From the NCBI RefSeq assembly GCF_029227915.1, contig NC_079884.1, positions 22,196,001 to 22,260,000 of the forward strand: a stretch of 64,000 nucleotides of DNA, written 5' to 3'. The position numbers and the translations under genes are program-made. The notes below the pieces were generated by a model. That model saw only the letters and a program-made list of their open reading frames with translations. It made no database searches and was not told the DNA's origin. The stretch comes from Hydractinia symbiolongicarpus. Taxonomy: Eukaryota > Cnidaria > Hydrozoa > Anthoathecata > Hydractiniidae. Shown here one piece after another: positions 36,301 to 49,322 of this stretch (positions within the stretch are counted from its first letter, which is position 1; each line of letters begins with the position of its first letter).

Positions 36301-39300
36301 GTAAAATTTCGCATACATGCCTTTACGTTTGTGGTCTTTTTTTCCGAAAGCTTCCTATTGGCTCACTGAAATTTTCGGTAATGAAAAGCTGAATAAATTA
36401 TGCACAAAAGGTTTCCGGATTTTTATGTATGAATTACCTATAAGCGAATTATGACGACAGAAAGAAAAAAATATGCTTTTTTTTGAATAATTTTAAATTA
36501 TTACAAATAATTTCATAACGACGTTATTAGAAAGAAAAAACCAGGAACCTTTTTGAATTTAATTTATGCCAAATATAATGGTGCGAAAACGAGAAGTCTG
36601 CGACCACGCGTTCGGAAAAAGAAACAAATTTAAAACGTACGGTGAAAAAAAATTGGTGTGTGTTTATTTCATTATATTTTCTTTGTGGAAAATTACCATC
36701 TCACGAAAATAACACCATCAAAAAAGTCTTTCATCAAGCATTCAGAAACAAAAAAACATAAAAAAAATATAACAGTATTGATAAATTATAAGGGTTTTTC
36801 TGAGACTACTCATCAAGTGAGTTTTTTTCCTTTACAGTAACCTTAAAGTTACAATTGATGATAAATTTAATAATCTGTCAATCCTCTGAATATTTAAATG
36901 AGGAGACGTTTATTTCTGATTATTGAGAATATTTTTAACACGAATAAATAAAACAATTTTGCAAGTTTCAATGATTTTTACTAACTTTAAGTTTGAACTG
37001 ATGATGATTTTAATAATCTGTCAATCCTCTGAATATATAAATGAGGAGACGTTTATTTTCTGATGTTGAGAATATTTCTAGCGAGAATAAATTAGCGATT
37101 TTGCAAGTTTCAATGATTTTTACTAACTTTAAGTTTGAACTGATGATGAATTTAATAATCTGTCAATCCTCTGAATATTTAAATGAGGAGACATTTATTT
37201 TCTGATGTTGAGAATATTTCTACTGAGAATAAATAAAATAATTTTGCAAGTTTCAATGATTTTTAGTAACTTTAAGTTTGAACTGATGATGATTTTAATA
37301 ATCTGTCAATCCTCTGAATATATAAATGAGGAGATGTGTATTTTCTGATGTTGAGAATGTTTCCAACAAGAATAAATTTAATGATTTTGCAAGTTTCAAT
37401 GATTTTTACTAACTTTAAGTTTGAACTGGTGATGAATTTAATAATCTGTCAATCCTCTGAATATTTAAATGAGGAGACATTTATTTTCTGATGTTGAGAA
37501 TATTTCTAGCGAGAATAAATTAGCGATTTTGCAAGTTTCAATAATTTTTACTAACTTTAAGTTTGAACTGATGATGAATTTAATAATCTGTCAATCCTCT
37601 GAGTATATAAATGAGGAGACGTTTATTTTCTGATGTTGAGAATGTTTCCAACAAGAATAAATTTAACGATTTTGCAAGTTTCAATGAGTTTTACTAACTT
37701 TAAGTTTGAACTGATGATGAATTTAATAATCTGTCAATCCTCTGAATATTTAAATGAGGAGACATTTATTTTCTGATGTTGAGAATATTTCTAGCGAGAA
37801 TAAATTAGCGATTTTGCAAGTTTCAATGATTTTTATTAGACTTTAAGTTAGAACTGATGATGAATTTAATAATCTGTCAATCCTCTGAATATATAAATGA
37901 GGAGACGTTTATTTTCTGATGTTTGAGAATATTTTTAACACGAATAAATAAAACAATTTTGCAAGTTTCAATGATTTTTAGTAACTTTAAGTTTGAACTG
38001 ATGATGATTTTAATAATCTGTCAATCCTCTGAATATATAAATGAGGAGATGTGTATTTTCTGATGTTGAGAATGTTTCCAACAAGAATAAATTTAATGAT
38101 TTTGCAAGTTTCAATGATTTTTACTAACTTTAAGTTTGAACTGGTGATGAATTTAATAATCTGTCAATCCTCTGAATATTTAAATGAGGAGACATTTATT
38201 TTCTGATGTTGAGAATATTTCTAGCGAGAATAAATTAGCGATTTTGCAAGTTTCAATGATTTTTACTAACTTTAAGTTTGAACTGATGATGAATTTAATA
38301 ATCTGTCAATCCTCTGAGTATATAAATGAGGAGACGTTTATTTTCTGATGTTGAGAATGTTTCCAACAAGAATAAATTTAACGATTTTGCAAGTTTCAAT
38401 GAGTTTTACTAACTTTAAGTTTGAACTGATGATGAATTTAATAATCTGTCAATCCTCTGAATATTTAAATGAGGAGACATTTATTTTCTGATGTTGAGAA
38501 TATTTCTAGCGAGAATAAATTAGTGATTTTGCAAGTTTCAGTGATTTTTATTAGACTTTAAGTTAGAACTGATGATGAATTTAATAATCTGTCAATCCTC
38601 TGAATATATAAATGAGGAGACGTTTATTTTCTGATGTTTGAGAATATTTTTAACACGAATAAATAAAACAATTTTGCAAGTTTCAATGATTTTTACTAAC
38701 TTTAAGTTTAAACTGATGATGATTTTAATAATCTGTCAATCTTCTGAATATATAAATGAGGAGACGTGTATTTTCTGATGTTGAGAATATTTCTAACAAG
38801 AATAATTAGACTGATTTTGCAATTTTGATGATTTTTACTAGACTGTAAGTTAGAACTGATGATGAATTTAATAATCTGTCAATCCTCCGAATATATAAAT
38901 GAGGAGACGTTTATTTCTGATTATTGAGAATATTTTTTAACACGAATAAATAAAACAATTTTGCAAAATTCAATGATTTTTACTAACTTTAAGTTTGATC
39001 TGATGATGAATTTAATAATCTGTCAATCCTCTGAATATATAAATGAGGAGACATTTATTTTCTGATGTTGAGAATATTTCTAGCGAGAATAAATTAGCGA
39101 TTTTGCAAGTTTCAATGATTTTTATTAGACTTTAAGTTAGAACTGATGATGAATTTAATAATCTGTCAATCCTCTGAATATATAAATGAGGAGACGTTTA
39201 TTTTCTGATGTTTGAGAATATTTTTAACACGAATAAATAAAACAATTTTGCAAGTTTCAATGATTTTTACTAACTTTAAGTTTGAACTGATGATGATTTT

Positions 39301-42300
39301 AATAATCTGTCAATCTTCTGAATATATAAATGAGGAGACGTGTATTTTCTGATGTTGAGAATGTTTCCAACAAGAATAAATTTAACGATTTTGCAAGTTT
39401 CAATGAGTTTTACTAACTTTAAGTTTGAACTGATGATGAATTTAATAATCTGTCAATCCTCTGAATATTTAAATGAGGAGACATTTATTTTCTGATGTTG
39501 AGAATATTTCTAGCGAGAATAAATTAGCGATTTTGCAAGTTTCAATGATTTTTATTAGACTTTAAGTTAGAACTGATGATGAATTTAATAATCTGTCAAT
39601 CCTCTGAATATATAAATGAGGAGACGTTTATTTTCTGATGTTTGAGAATATTTTTAACACGAATAAATAAAACAATTTTGCAAGTTTCAATGATTTTTAG
39701 TAACTTTAAGTTTGAACTGATGATGATTTTAATAATCTGTCAATCCTCTGAATATATAAATGAGGAGATGTGTATTTTCTGATGTTGAGAATGTTTCCAA
39801 CAAGAATAAATTTAATGATTTTGCAAGTTTCAATGATTTTTACTAACTTTAAGTTTGAACTGGTGATGAATTTAATAATCTGTCAATCCTCTGAATATTT
39901 AAATGAGGAGACATTTATTTTCTGATGTTGAGAATATTTCTAGCGAGAATAAATTAGCGATTTTGCAAGTTTCAATGATTTTTACTAACTTTAAGTTTGA
40001 ACTGATGATGAATTTAATAATCTGTCAATCCTCTGAGTATATAAATGAGGAGACGTTTATTTTCTGATGTTGAGAATGTTTCCAACAAGAATAAATTTAA
40101 CGATTTTGCAAGTTTCAATGAGTTTTACTAACTTTAAGTTTGAACTGATGATGAATTTAATAATCTGTCAATCCTCTGAATATTTAAATGAGGAGACATT
40201 TATTTTCTGATGTTGAGAATATTTCTAGCGAGAATAAATTAGTGATTTTGCAAGTTTCAATGATTTTTATTAGACTTTAAGTTAGAACTGATGATGAATT
40301 TAATAATCTGTCAATCCTCTGAATATATAAATGAGGAGACGTTTATTTTCTGATGTTTGAGAATATTTTTAACACGAATAAATAAAACAATTTTGCAAGT
40401 TTCAATGATTTTTACTAACTTTAAGTTTAAACTGATGATGATTTTAATAATCTGTCAATCTTCTGAATATATAAATGAGGAGACGTGTATTTTCTGATGT
40501 TGAGAATATTTCTAACAAGAATAATTAGACTGATTTTGCAATTTTGATGATTTTTACTAGACTGTAAGTTAGAACTGATGATGAATTTAATAATCTGTCA
40601 ATCCTCCGAATATATAAATGAGGAGACGTTTATTTCTGATTATTGAGAATATTTTTTAACACGAATAAATAAAACAATTTTGCAAAATTCAATGATTTTT
40701 ACTAACTTTAAGTTTGATCTGATGATGAATTTAATAATCTGTCAATCCTCTGAATATATAAATGAGGAGACATTTATTTTCTGATGTTGAGAATATTTCT
40801 AGCGAGAATAAATTAGCGATTTTGCAAGTTTCAATGATTTTTATTAGACTTTAAGTTAGAACTGATGATGAATTTAATAATCTGTCAATCCTCTGAATAT
40901 ATAAATGAGGAGACGTTTATTTTCTGATGTTTGAGAATATTTTTAACACGAATAAATAAAACAATTTTGCAAGTTTCAATGATTTTTACTAACTTTAAGT
41001 TTGAACTGATGATGATTTTAATAATCTGTCAATCTTCTGAATATATAAATGAGGAGACGTGTATTTTCTGATGTTGAGAATATTTCTAACAAGAATAATT
41101 AGACTGATTTTGCAATTTTGATGATTTTTACTAGACTGTAAGTTAGAACTGATGATGAATTTAATAATCTGTCAATCCTCCGAATATATAAATGAGGAGA
41201 CGTTTATTTCTGATTATTGAGAATATTTTTTAACACGAATAAATAAAACAATTTTGCAAGTTTCAATGATTTTTACTAACTTTAAGTTTGATCTGATGAT
41301 GAATTTAATAATCTGTCAATCCTCTGAATATATAAATGAGGAGACGTTTATTTTCTGATGTTGAGAATATTTCTAACAAGAATAATTAGACTGATTTTGC
41401 AATTTTGATGATTTTTACCAACTTTAAGTTTGAACTGATGATGAATCTAATAATCTGTCAATCCTCTAAATATTTAAGTGAGGAGATGTTTAGAACGTTT
41501 TTAACAAAAAAAAGTAAAATAAATTTTCTTGTTTGATGGATATTTATCAGACTTTGAAGTGAGAACTTATGATGATTTAAATGTCACTGCACTAAATGAA
41601 TGACAGTTGTTTTTTAAAGGTGTAACTACCATGTTTGTTGTTGATGGTGTTTGAGGTTGTATCAAGAAAGTTGATTTATTATAAGTTAGTGTCTTATTAA
41701 AATTCATTTAACAGTTTGTGTCTTATTTTTAGCTTGTTTTAACATCCAAATTTATCGGTTAAGTTAGAGTGTACTATTGTAAAACAAATTTGTCCACATT
41801 GTATGCATACAAAAAATACAAAATCTTTGAATCCGATAGGTTGCAAAGCATATGAAAACATAATTTAGATTTAGCTTATTATTATTTTGAGTCACGTAAT
41901 GATAACCATAAAATCATTTTTAAAAGGCCAGCCCGTACATGTTTAGAAATGACAAATGCTAGTTCTAATTAGTAATTCCTTTTTTAAACAATGCGTTTTT
42001 TTCCAACATAAAACAGTTATAAAATAGGATGGACATTTTCAATATTTCTAGTTTGTATATTGCATCCAAAAAAATGTTTCTCAAATAAAAAAATTTTTGT
42101 CTTCAAATTGTCATTTGTTTTTGGATTATGCCGCTTTTACGAGAATATTTGGTAGATTTTTTTAATTGATGCATGTTCACACTATTTTTATACTTCTTTT
42201 TATAGATACCCTTTCTTTATAACATTTCTTACGCAAAAGGAATTGTAATATTGATTGGAATTGGATCTTTGTGGTATTGTTCACAAGCCTTCACTAAAAT

Positions 42301-44538
42301 ATTTAAAGGTGGTTGTGGAAAGAATGGCACCACAGTTGCGGTAAGTAAACCGTTATATTCGTATAGTTGTGCTTTATTACAAGTACTTTCATCCATGTTT
42401 AAATTTTTTTCTAACTATGGCATATAGCAAGTCACATACATTTAATATTACTTAATTCCCAATAACTGTATACACCTACACCGTTTTGCTATGTCAGTTT
42501 GGTGCTGCCACTATTACTGATAAAGCTAAAGAAAAGGTTTTCTGTTGTTACTTTTCTTTTCGCACTGGAAAATATTAGCAAATATTTAATTAATATTATA
42601 CGTTGATAGCTGGAAATGCTATTTTGTGCAGTTTGTGCCTATCAGCACACAGGCAGAACAAAAATGAGACACACTACAAGATTACCTTGGTCTAACTTCC
42701 CATTATATTGTCTAGGAGACCTCATTTAATGGAAAAGTTAAAAAATGCATTATATATGAATTATATATGACTTATAAATTTTGAATATAAATTTTAATTA
42801 TTTTTTTTGTTTGTTTGTTTTAGCAAACCAGCGTACTGTCACCAGTTGTACCATTCGGTATTATTGTAGCCAGTACTTTTTATGTGTTCAAACACAGTGC
42901 AGACAATATATTTGTAGAGTGCCCATGTTTGTTTATGTTGATGTTTGGGACATGCACAGCGAAGTTAACATGTAACCTGGTGGTAGGTGTTTTTATCCTT
43001 TTGTATACCATATCAAAACTTAAAAAAGGTGTAAAGCATATATAAACATTGAACCTTTTTCTTCTTTCTATTGATTATAAATAATAATAGGCACACCTAA
43101 AGTACCTGCTCCCCTCAAATAATGACCCTGGTGCCTAGTTGAAATTTTTAACTGAAAGTCTTTGATGATCCATTTAGTAATTCAATTCAACTGCACTAAA
43201 ACGAAAATTGGTTTTCATGATATTATTGATTAGATGCACTGCTGATCCTCTATTTCCTTTAAAATGCCATGTTAACAATAACTGTTAGCTGTAAAACTTT
43301 GGTCCCAAGTTAGAAGACCCTTTTGTTTGATAAAAGATTTAATATAACCTTTTTTTTTTGATAATTCCTTAGAGTGTGTTAGTAAGGTTCTTCTTGGACT
43401 TGTTGAGGAATTTTAAGACAAATTATTATTTTTTCCAAAGATGTACATATCTGTGCATATACTTTTTATTTACTGTACTGCTGGCAAAATATGCAAAGAT
43501 GGAAGTCTGTGTACTTGCAAAATTGTTTATTTAAAGAAATTTATGATTATATTGTAGTGTAGCGTTTTAGAATAAAATATTCCTCCTTTTTTCTCAGGTG
43601 GCTTCAATGTCAAAAAGTCCTGTTGATATGCTGGATTACTGCATGATTGGTCCGCTTTTACTTGCAACATATAATTACTTTGGTGTTCAAGGAATATTAG
43701 CCATGGTTGGAATTTCTTTACCTGAGTATTATGTTTTACTCGCCACTTTGGTAAGTAGTAGTTAATGATTTTCAGAATAGCTTTCTCGTTTCTTCTGTTA
43801 TAAATCACAAGTTCTTTTTAGTTGTGTGCTTATTATCAGCCAAATTTTACTTTGATCTGGGCTAAATAATAAAGTTGACTTATTCCCAGCAGCACAGTTT
43901 TAAAAATGCTATTAAAACTAAAAAACAATGTATGTAGAAAACTTAAAAAATGTAAATAATTGAAACTGCTCTCCTCAAAAAGCACGAAGGTAAGGTTTCA
44001 TATTTAAGATGAAAATTTGAATAAAAATTTGAATAAAAAACATCCTCTCTTGGGTCTCGTTGATATTGGCTAAAGCGCTACTGAAGAAGAAGTAAGTGTT
44101 CAATGAAAGCTTGTGAGTGGACGAAACTAGTAAGCTTGGACTAAATGAATTTTTTGCAACGTTTTCCAAGGCTTGCAGGGTAAAACTGGCATTGTGGACA
44201 AATAAGTAATAACAGCTGAATATTATGGTTCACAAAGGTTCTTAGATAAAATTTACACATAAATTTAAGGCCATTAATGCTACTACACTGTGTTGACCTC
44301 ATAGTGATTGATCTAAACATAACCGTAATGAAAAGTTAGGGAGTAAGAATATAGAAATTTCAAAGAATTAGGAGATTAGATAACCCGACATTGCTTTTTT
44401 TATTTTATTTTTTTTTAGGTTTTTAGTGTACTGCTTTTTATTCGATACAGTGTTTGCATATGTCAGGAGATCAGCAAAGATTTTGGAATTGATGTATTTA
44501 AAATTCCTTACAAGAAGAGTGGGAAGAAAGCAGAATAA
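30369..44538 (+). CDS. CEPT1: Choline/ethanolamine phosphotransferase, 7 exons, 388 aa
   Basis: CDP-alcohol phosphotransferase: joins CDP-choline or CDP-ethanolamine to diacylglycerol, the last step of the Kennedy pathway, in the ER/Golgi membrane. Exons: 30369-30593, 31566-31855, 34664-34748, 42206-42340, 42824-42982, 43598-43750, 44419-44538; all borders are AG/GT and frames close exactly. The family signature D-x2-DG-x2-AR-x8-G-x3-D-x3-D is complete at residues 95-120 (DAIDGKQARR ... GELFDHGCD). The N-terminus (LSQGQLQRLKEHKYAAEGRS) aligns with CEPT1/CHPT1, as do AHWQTYCSGKLIFGV, the DVTEAQ motif, and GKNGTTVA joined to TSVLSP. Length is close to human CHPT1/CEPT1 (about 400). Several hydrophobic membrane segments are visible. 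No UGA/selenocysteine end of the SELENOI type was seen. CEPT1 versus CHPT1 cannot be decided by eye. Introns 2 and 3 are inflated by repeats. Confidence 0.95.
31983..33577. mobile_element. TIR/foldback element 1 with TTCGTA arms and tandem-repeat core (CEPT1 intron 2)
   Basis: Ends are inverted: GGGGTCATCTACAAAATTCG at the left and, read in reverse, GGGGTCGTCTACAAATTTCG at the right. TAA flanks both ends (31980-31982 and 33578-33580), consistent with a 3-bp TAA target duplication as in PIF/Harbinger-type elements. Inside the TIRs are arms full of TTCGTAT/ATACGAA units (about 31995-32290 and 33246-33570) and a core of 53-55 bp tandem repeats (32340-33245). There is no transposase frame, so it is non-autonomous. 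A relative with the same plan lies at 62722-63727. Confidence 0.8.
32340..33245 (+). repeat. Tandem array of about 16 units of 53-55 bp (core of element 1)
   Basis: The unit runs tttagatcgcattttaaaa - gtttaaaaacgaaaaacgg - cgatagaaatgttttt. A higher-order duplication of four units (about 216 bp) is clear: the variant ending acattgtgggaaatg recurs at about 32602 and 32818. Identical 61-codon reading frames on the minus strand (32419-32604 and 32635-32820) are by-products of this periodicity. Confidence 0.9.
35030..35812 (+). repeat. 143-bp satellite array, first segment (CEPT1 intron 3)
   Basis: About five diverged copies of the unit carrying aataatctgtcaatcctctg, aaatgaggagac, tttctgatgttgagaatatt, gcaagtttcaatgattttta and aagtttgaactgatgatgaa. 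The left-most copies are the most diverged (degenerate edge). The segment ends where the TIR element 35813-36843 begins. Confidence 0.9.
35813..36843. mobile_element. 1.03 kb TIR element inserted in the satellite
   Basis: Left end AGGTTACTGTAAAGGAAA (35813-35830) is perfectly inverted at 36826-36843. The satellite stops at the left end and resumes at the right end (ccttaaagtta...), with part of a monomer missing, so no simple target duplication is visible. The interior is AT-rich and has inverted attatgcat/atgcataat arms near 36030-36070. No transposase frame was seen, so it is a non-autonomous DNA element. Confidence 0.8.
36844..41600 (+). repeat. 143-bp satellite array, main segment with higher-order structure
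   Basis: About 33 monomers; the distance between successive tgtcaatcc landmarks is 142-143 bp. Variant monomers (ggtgatgaattt; gagatgtgtatttt; gaatgtttccaacaag; aataattagactgat) recur in register: the 37328/37428 variants reappear about 715 bp later (five monomers), and a block from about 37622 to 39345 reappears about 1,720 bp later (twelve monomers) up to about 41065. The last copy (41460-41600) is degenerate. The array is intronic and non-coding. Confidence 0.95.
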
Positions 44539-45381
44539 TTTTTTTTGATGCATAATACAATAATTTTTATCTTATTATGATTTTTAGTTTTTGTCTGGAT
44601 TTTTCATAGTATGGTATTTCGTCTTGTTTTCTGTGGTTATGTTTGCTTAAAAGTAACAATCTGTTTGCTATAGGAAACAATTTCTAACTCGTACATGTGG
44701 CTTTCAATAACTTTATAGTGTAAACATTGGCACAACGTTTTTGCTAAAATAATTTCTTATACAAATCGCTTGCAGTGAATTATTTTATCTTTTTTACAAT
44801 AACATTTGTACTTTCCGTTTTTGTGTGTGGCTTGATATTTTATTAAAACTTAATACTATGGTTATGTTAATCCGATTTATTGGTAATATTGACCTGATCT
44901 GGATTGTTGTCAAACGTATTGTTGTTTTATGATTGATACCGTTTAGGTATATATTTTAGCCTTTTTCGCTGATTAATCGTTTGTATATATATCATTATAA
45001 CCACGTCAGTTATTTTTTCTTCTTATGAAAAAAATTGCATTTAAGTTGTTTGCAGAGTTGTTTGAAATGTTTGTTAAATGTCAATCGAATAGCCTTCTGT
45101 TCTTTTTTGATTTGCTTGTTTAACCTTTTATCGTAATATATATAATCCTTTAGAAAATTTTTAAGTTATGTATTTATACCCATGAGTGTAGCAAGAATGT
45201 ATTGCATGACTTTGTGTTATGAGAAAGAAAGTGAACGAAAAATCGAGATGTTATCATTGAAATCATTGCCAAGCAGTGTTGTGTGGCTAAGGGCCAAAAT
45301 TGTATTGTTCTTTGTTTATCTTGGAGTGTATTTTTACTTGAGTAAATAATAAATAATGATTTAATTAGTAAATGAATAAGA
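44539..45381. other. CEPT1 to PTGR3 intergenic interval
   Basis: Only 0.84 kb between the CEPT1 stop and the PTGR3 ATG, both on the plus strand. It should contain the CEPT1 3' UTR and the PTGR3 promoter. Beyond AT-rich sequence and an AATAAA near 45346 (very close to the next ATG), I see no distinct element. Confidence 0.4.
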
Positions 45382-48300
45382 ATGGCTGCCAGAAACAGTT
45401 TTCGAAAAATAGTTGCAACCACCCTCACAACAGACTTCAGGAAAGCTTGTGAAGTAGTCACTGCCAAAGTTGGAAATCTTGCTGAGAATGAAGTGTTAGT
45501 TAAAACCAGGTAAACAGTTGGTTTTATTGTTATCATATTCTTGTTATCGTTGTGTCTACAGGGTTACAACACCGCCCAAAATTTTTTAAATAACCTAAAA
45601 TTTTAACTCAAAATATTGATTCCTTCTAAAATTTTTTGTTTTATGATCCATAATTTTTTTCGAATAGTAACTTTTTGTTATTACGTTTTTTGTTACATAG
45701 AATTCTGCAACAGGATCAATGAATTATATGTACATACTTCTGCAATTTGAAATGAACAGATACTCTGACATTGAAATAAGGAAAAGCTTTATTATTAGTA
45801 ACCTAATTTCCTCCTAAGGTTTTAATTTCCTAAAATATGGAATGGTTTTTTTTACCATTTTTTAATGCTTTCGCCTAAAATTTGACACAAGAACTTACTA
45901 AATGTTACTAAAACCTCCTAAAGTTATAAAGTTTTGAATCTGTGGCCCTGCAGGTATAAGGTTTAAAATTTTAATCCTTTAAAATTTACCTTAGTAATTC
46001 AGGTTTATTTTTGTATTTTTCATATGTGACTATATGCTATACGTGTACGTCTTTTAAACTTTATGTCTACATACAAGAGTAGTATATCTGTCCTGGAAAA
46101 GACGTTACCAGGTCTATTTTTTTATTTTCCTTATGCGTGACTGTGCTATACGTGTAACAAAAATACTGTTCGTCACTTTATCTCACTAAAGTGGTTCAGA
46201 GATCTTCTCTTTAGAGCAACTTCTCTTTTGTAACAAATGATGTCAACGATATATGAACAGTAACATTTTGTTTTATCAGGTATGCTGGAATCAATGCAAC
46301 AGATATCAATGTCGCTGCGGGAAGGTATGGTCCTCCTAATCCTACCTTACCCTTTGATGTCGGATTGGAGGTGAGTTGACTGCATCTAGCGTTATCAACG
46401 TCATTGATTTTCCATGATTTTGTATGAAATTAAGTGAACTGTCTTTTAGGGCGTTGGATTTGTTGAAAGCGTTGGCAGCAATATTCCAAGGAGTATGATA
46501 GGCCAGCCTGTTGCTTATATTTACACTGGAAGTTTTGGTGAATATGTAGTGAGTTGTGAAGATGGTGTGATGTTTTTTGTTCTGCTGGTTATGGCTTGAT
46601 ATAAACACGTTAAAAACATATGTTAAAAATAGAGCTTCATAAGTTAGTGGTGCAGTAATTTTTTTATGGCCTTATTTGAGAACTCGTTCTTGCATTCCGC
46701 CATGAGACTGCACACTTCATTTGCCAACCCACCTTTACTTTTCTTCTCATCCCGCTTGTGGACTCTATTAAAGCTAAAAGCTTTGTACATCAGGATATAT
46801 CCAATGATCTTGTGCATTGAAATGGTTAACTTCTATGTTTGTATATATTTAGAAAATGCCCTCTCGATTTTGCATGCCGATACCTGAAGCCAAACGAGAA
46901 TACATTCCATTGCTTATAAGTGGGTTGACTGCGTCAATTGCACTAGAAAAGGTTTGAACAATTGTGTATCATGTTAGTAGGGCTGCCAGAGAGGTTATGA
47001 GAATCTTGAGACAAGAGACATGTTGAGAAAGTGGAGAGGAAGGGAAAATTATTGGTGGTATTGTGATGCAGATTTAGGAATTAAATTTTTTAGATAACCT
47101 CTTTGTCTGGTTTTCTTTCTTTTTTTTTTGGTTTTTATTTTCTAAACAGATGACCAGGGGGTTTTCAGAAATGGTCAATAAAAGGTCATGAGAAATTTTT
47201 AGAATTTTGTTTTGAAATTTCTGTGTGGTAATCCTTTTTTAAGTTAAAATTGACCCGAGGTTTTACATGAATGAATATAGGAAAAAATACATGTGAATAT
47301 GGCGTGGATTTACTACTCTGGATTTACTAATAATAATATATTTAATTTAGGTTGGTCGCATATCAACTGGTGAAAATGTTTTAATCACCGGTAATAATTT
47401 CACTTCAATGGGAAATGATTAACAACGTTAAACAACAAGTTATGGTAATGGTGATATTTTTCATTATTTTAGCTGCTGCTGGAGGTACTGGTCATATTGC
47501 TGTAAGTTTAACGTGCAAAGTGATCCCTATGTTATGTATCCCTAAGTTAGCACAATTGTTGTATGCGACTTGAAGGAATAAATTAGCATAATTATTTTTT
47601 TGCTGACTTCAGCATTTTTATATGTCGTCAACAGCATAGTTAAAACTTTTAAAATAGCAATTTAAATCCTGATTTAACAATCATATAAGTTTTGCTACCT
47701 GTTTAATGAATTTTGAAGATTGTCAAGTTTATAATCCGACATGTGAAATATATCGGATTTTTCGTGATTTTGCAAGTACTTATTCATTATTATGTGCAAA
47801 AAGCAGATGTTATGCAAACTATATCACTAATAACAAAAAATAAAAACAAAATACCAAGACATCAGAATGTTAATCTAAAACACTATTTAGATAAGTGATG
47901 ATATTCAGTCTGATTTTAAAATTATGCCTTGCCCTGTAAGTCATGACGGCATCAACAAGTCGAGTCTAAAGCAGTTTTAAAATATTGATAGTCACAATAT
48001 TTTATAACAATTAAAAGGTGTTAAATAGTGAATTACTACGAATACTCCTTCCATACATAGGATTGAAATGGTAGTTTTAAATAGTTTCCTATCATACGAG
48101 TTTTCCCGATATAGCTTTGTTTTTTTTACTGTAGGTTCAACTTGCGAAACAGGCTGGCTGTCACGTTATTGGTACAAGTTCGAGCGATGAAAAAGGGGAG
48201 CTGCTAAACGTGCGAAAAAAAATTAAATTTAACGATCCGTATACGTCGTTGGACAAAAAGTGACGACGTTTCTGAAATTGACCTTAATTTTGTCCCCAAT

Positions 48301-49291
48301 AAAGAATTTGTTCGTTCTAAATTATTCAAAAACAACCATTAACATTAAAGCCATAAGTTTTGGAAAAACATAGAAATTCGAGAATTGACAGAATTTTTCG
48401 CAGGACAAAATTATTCATCTTTAAATTCTATAGATGAAAGGAAATTTAGTCAGCAAAAAGGTTTGCTTAATAAGATATAATTTTTATTTTTAATATTTAT
48501 TTACATATTTATTGATGGTTATTTTTAGTCTCTAGGTTGCGATCATGTTATCAATTACAAGGAACAAAAACTCTCTGACGTATTGAAGGAAACATATCCA
48601 GTAAGTTTTTTGTTATTTTTCTGTTGGTTGTTTTTGTAAGTTTTTATGCAAATTTTATCAATGTGTAATATGTTTTGGTTATCTGTGGAGAAGACTAGCG
48701 GATACACGAATTTGGCAGAAGTTCGCGGATTTCGCAATAAAACAATTTGGTAACATTTTTTTTTCGATTTAAACCGTTAAAGAGAGAGAAAATTATACGC
48801 CGTGAGAATTAATATTCGCAAATTTGGCGAATAGCGAGGTTCCTAATAATTTTCATTAAATTAGCGAAAACTTTAAAATTGAATTTGAAACTTTATTAAT
48901 TAAAAAACTTTTAAAAAATACTTCGTTGTCATACTGTAAGTTGCAGTTATGAATTTTCTCTCTGCATACTGTTAAAAAATTACAAATCATATTAAATAGT
49001 CTGTCAGTCTCACTCATGGTTTTGGTTCTAAAAAAATTCGTGGTCGCATAAAACAACCGATTTAGCGCAGTAAATTTCTGCTAGTCCTAATCGTTGCATA
49101 TCACGGGAATTAAATTTCTCGGAAGACTTGCACAACCAAAATTTAATGACTTTAAAGACTAATATACATTTCCAGGTCTGTACTTCACTTTTTATAAAGG
49201 TAAGCAGGGGATTCCATCCAGCTCTATTAAAATATTAGGACTGGATGCTATATTTTGCTTGAATGGAAAAATCCTGTATAAATATTCGTTA

Positions 49292-49322
<31 letters not shown>

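Noticed and set aside
34990-41600. Regularly spaced repeats that could suggest a CRISPR array
   Set aside because: The 143-bp units are contiguous with no unique spacers, in an intron of an animal gene; this is satellite DNA.
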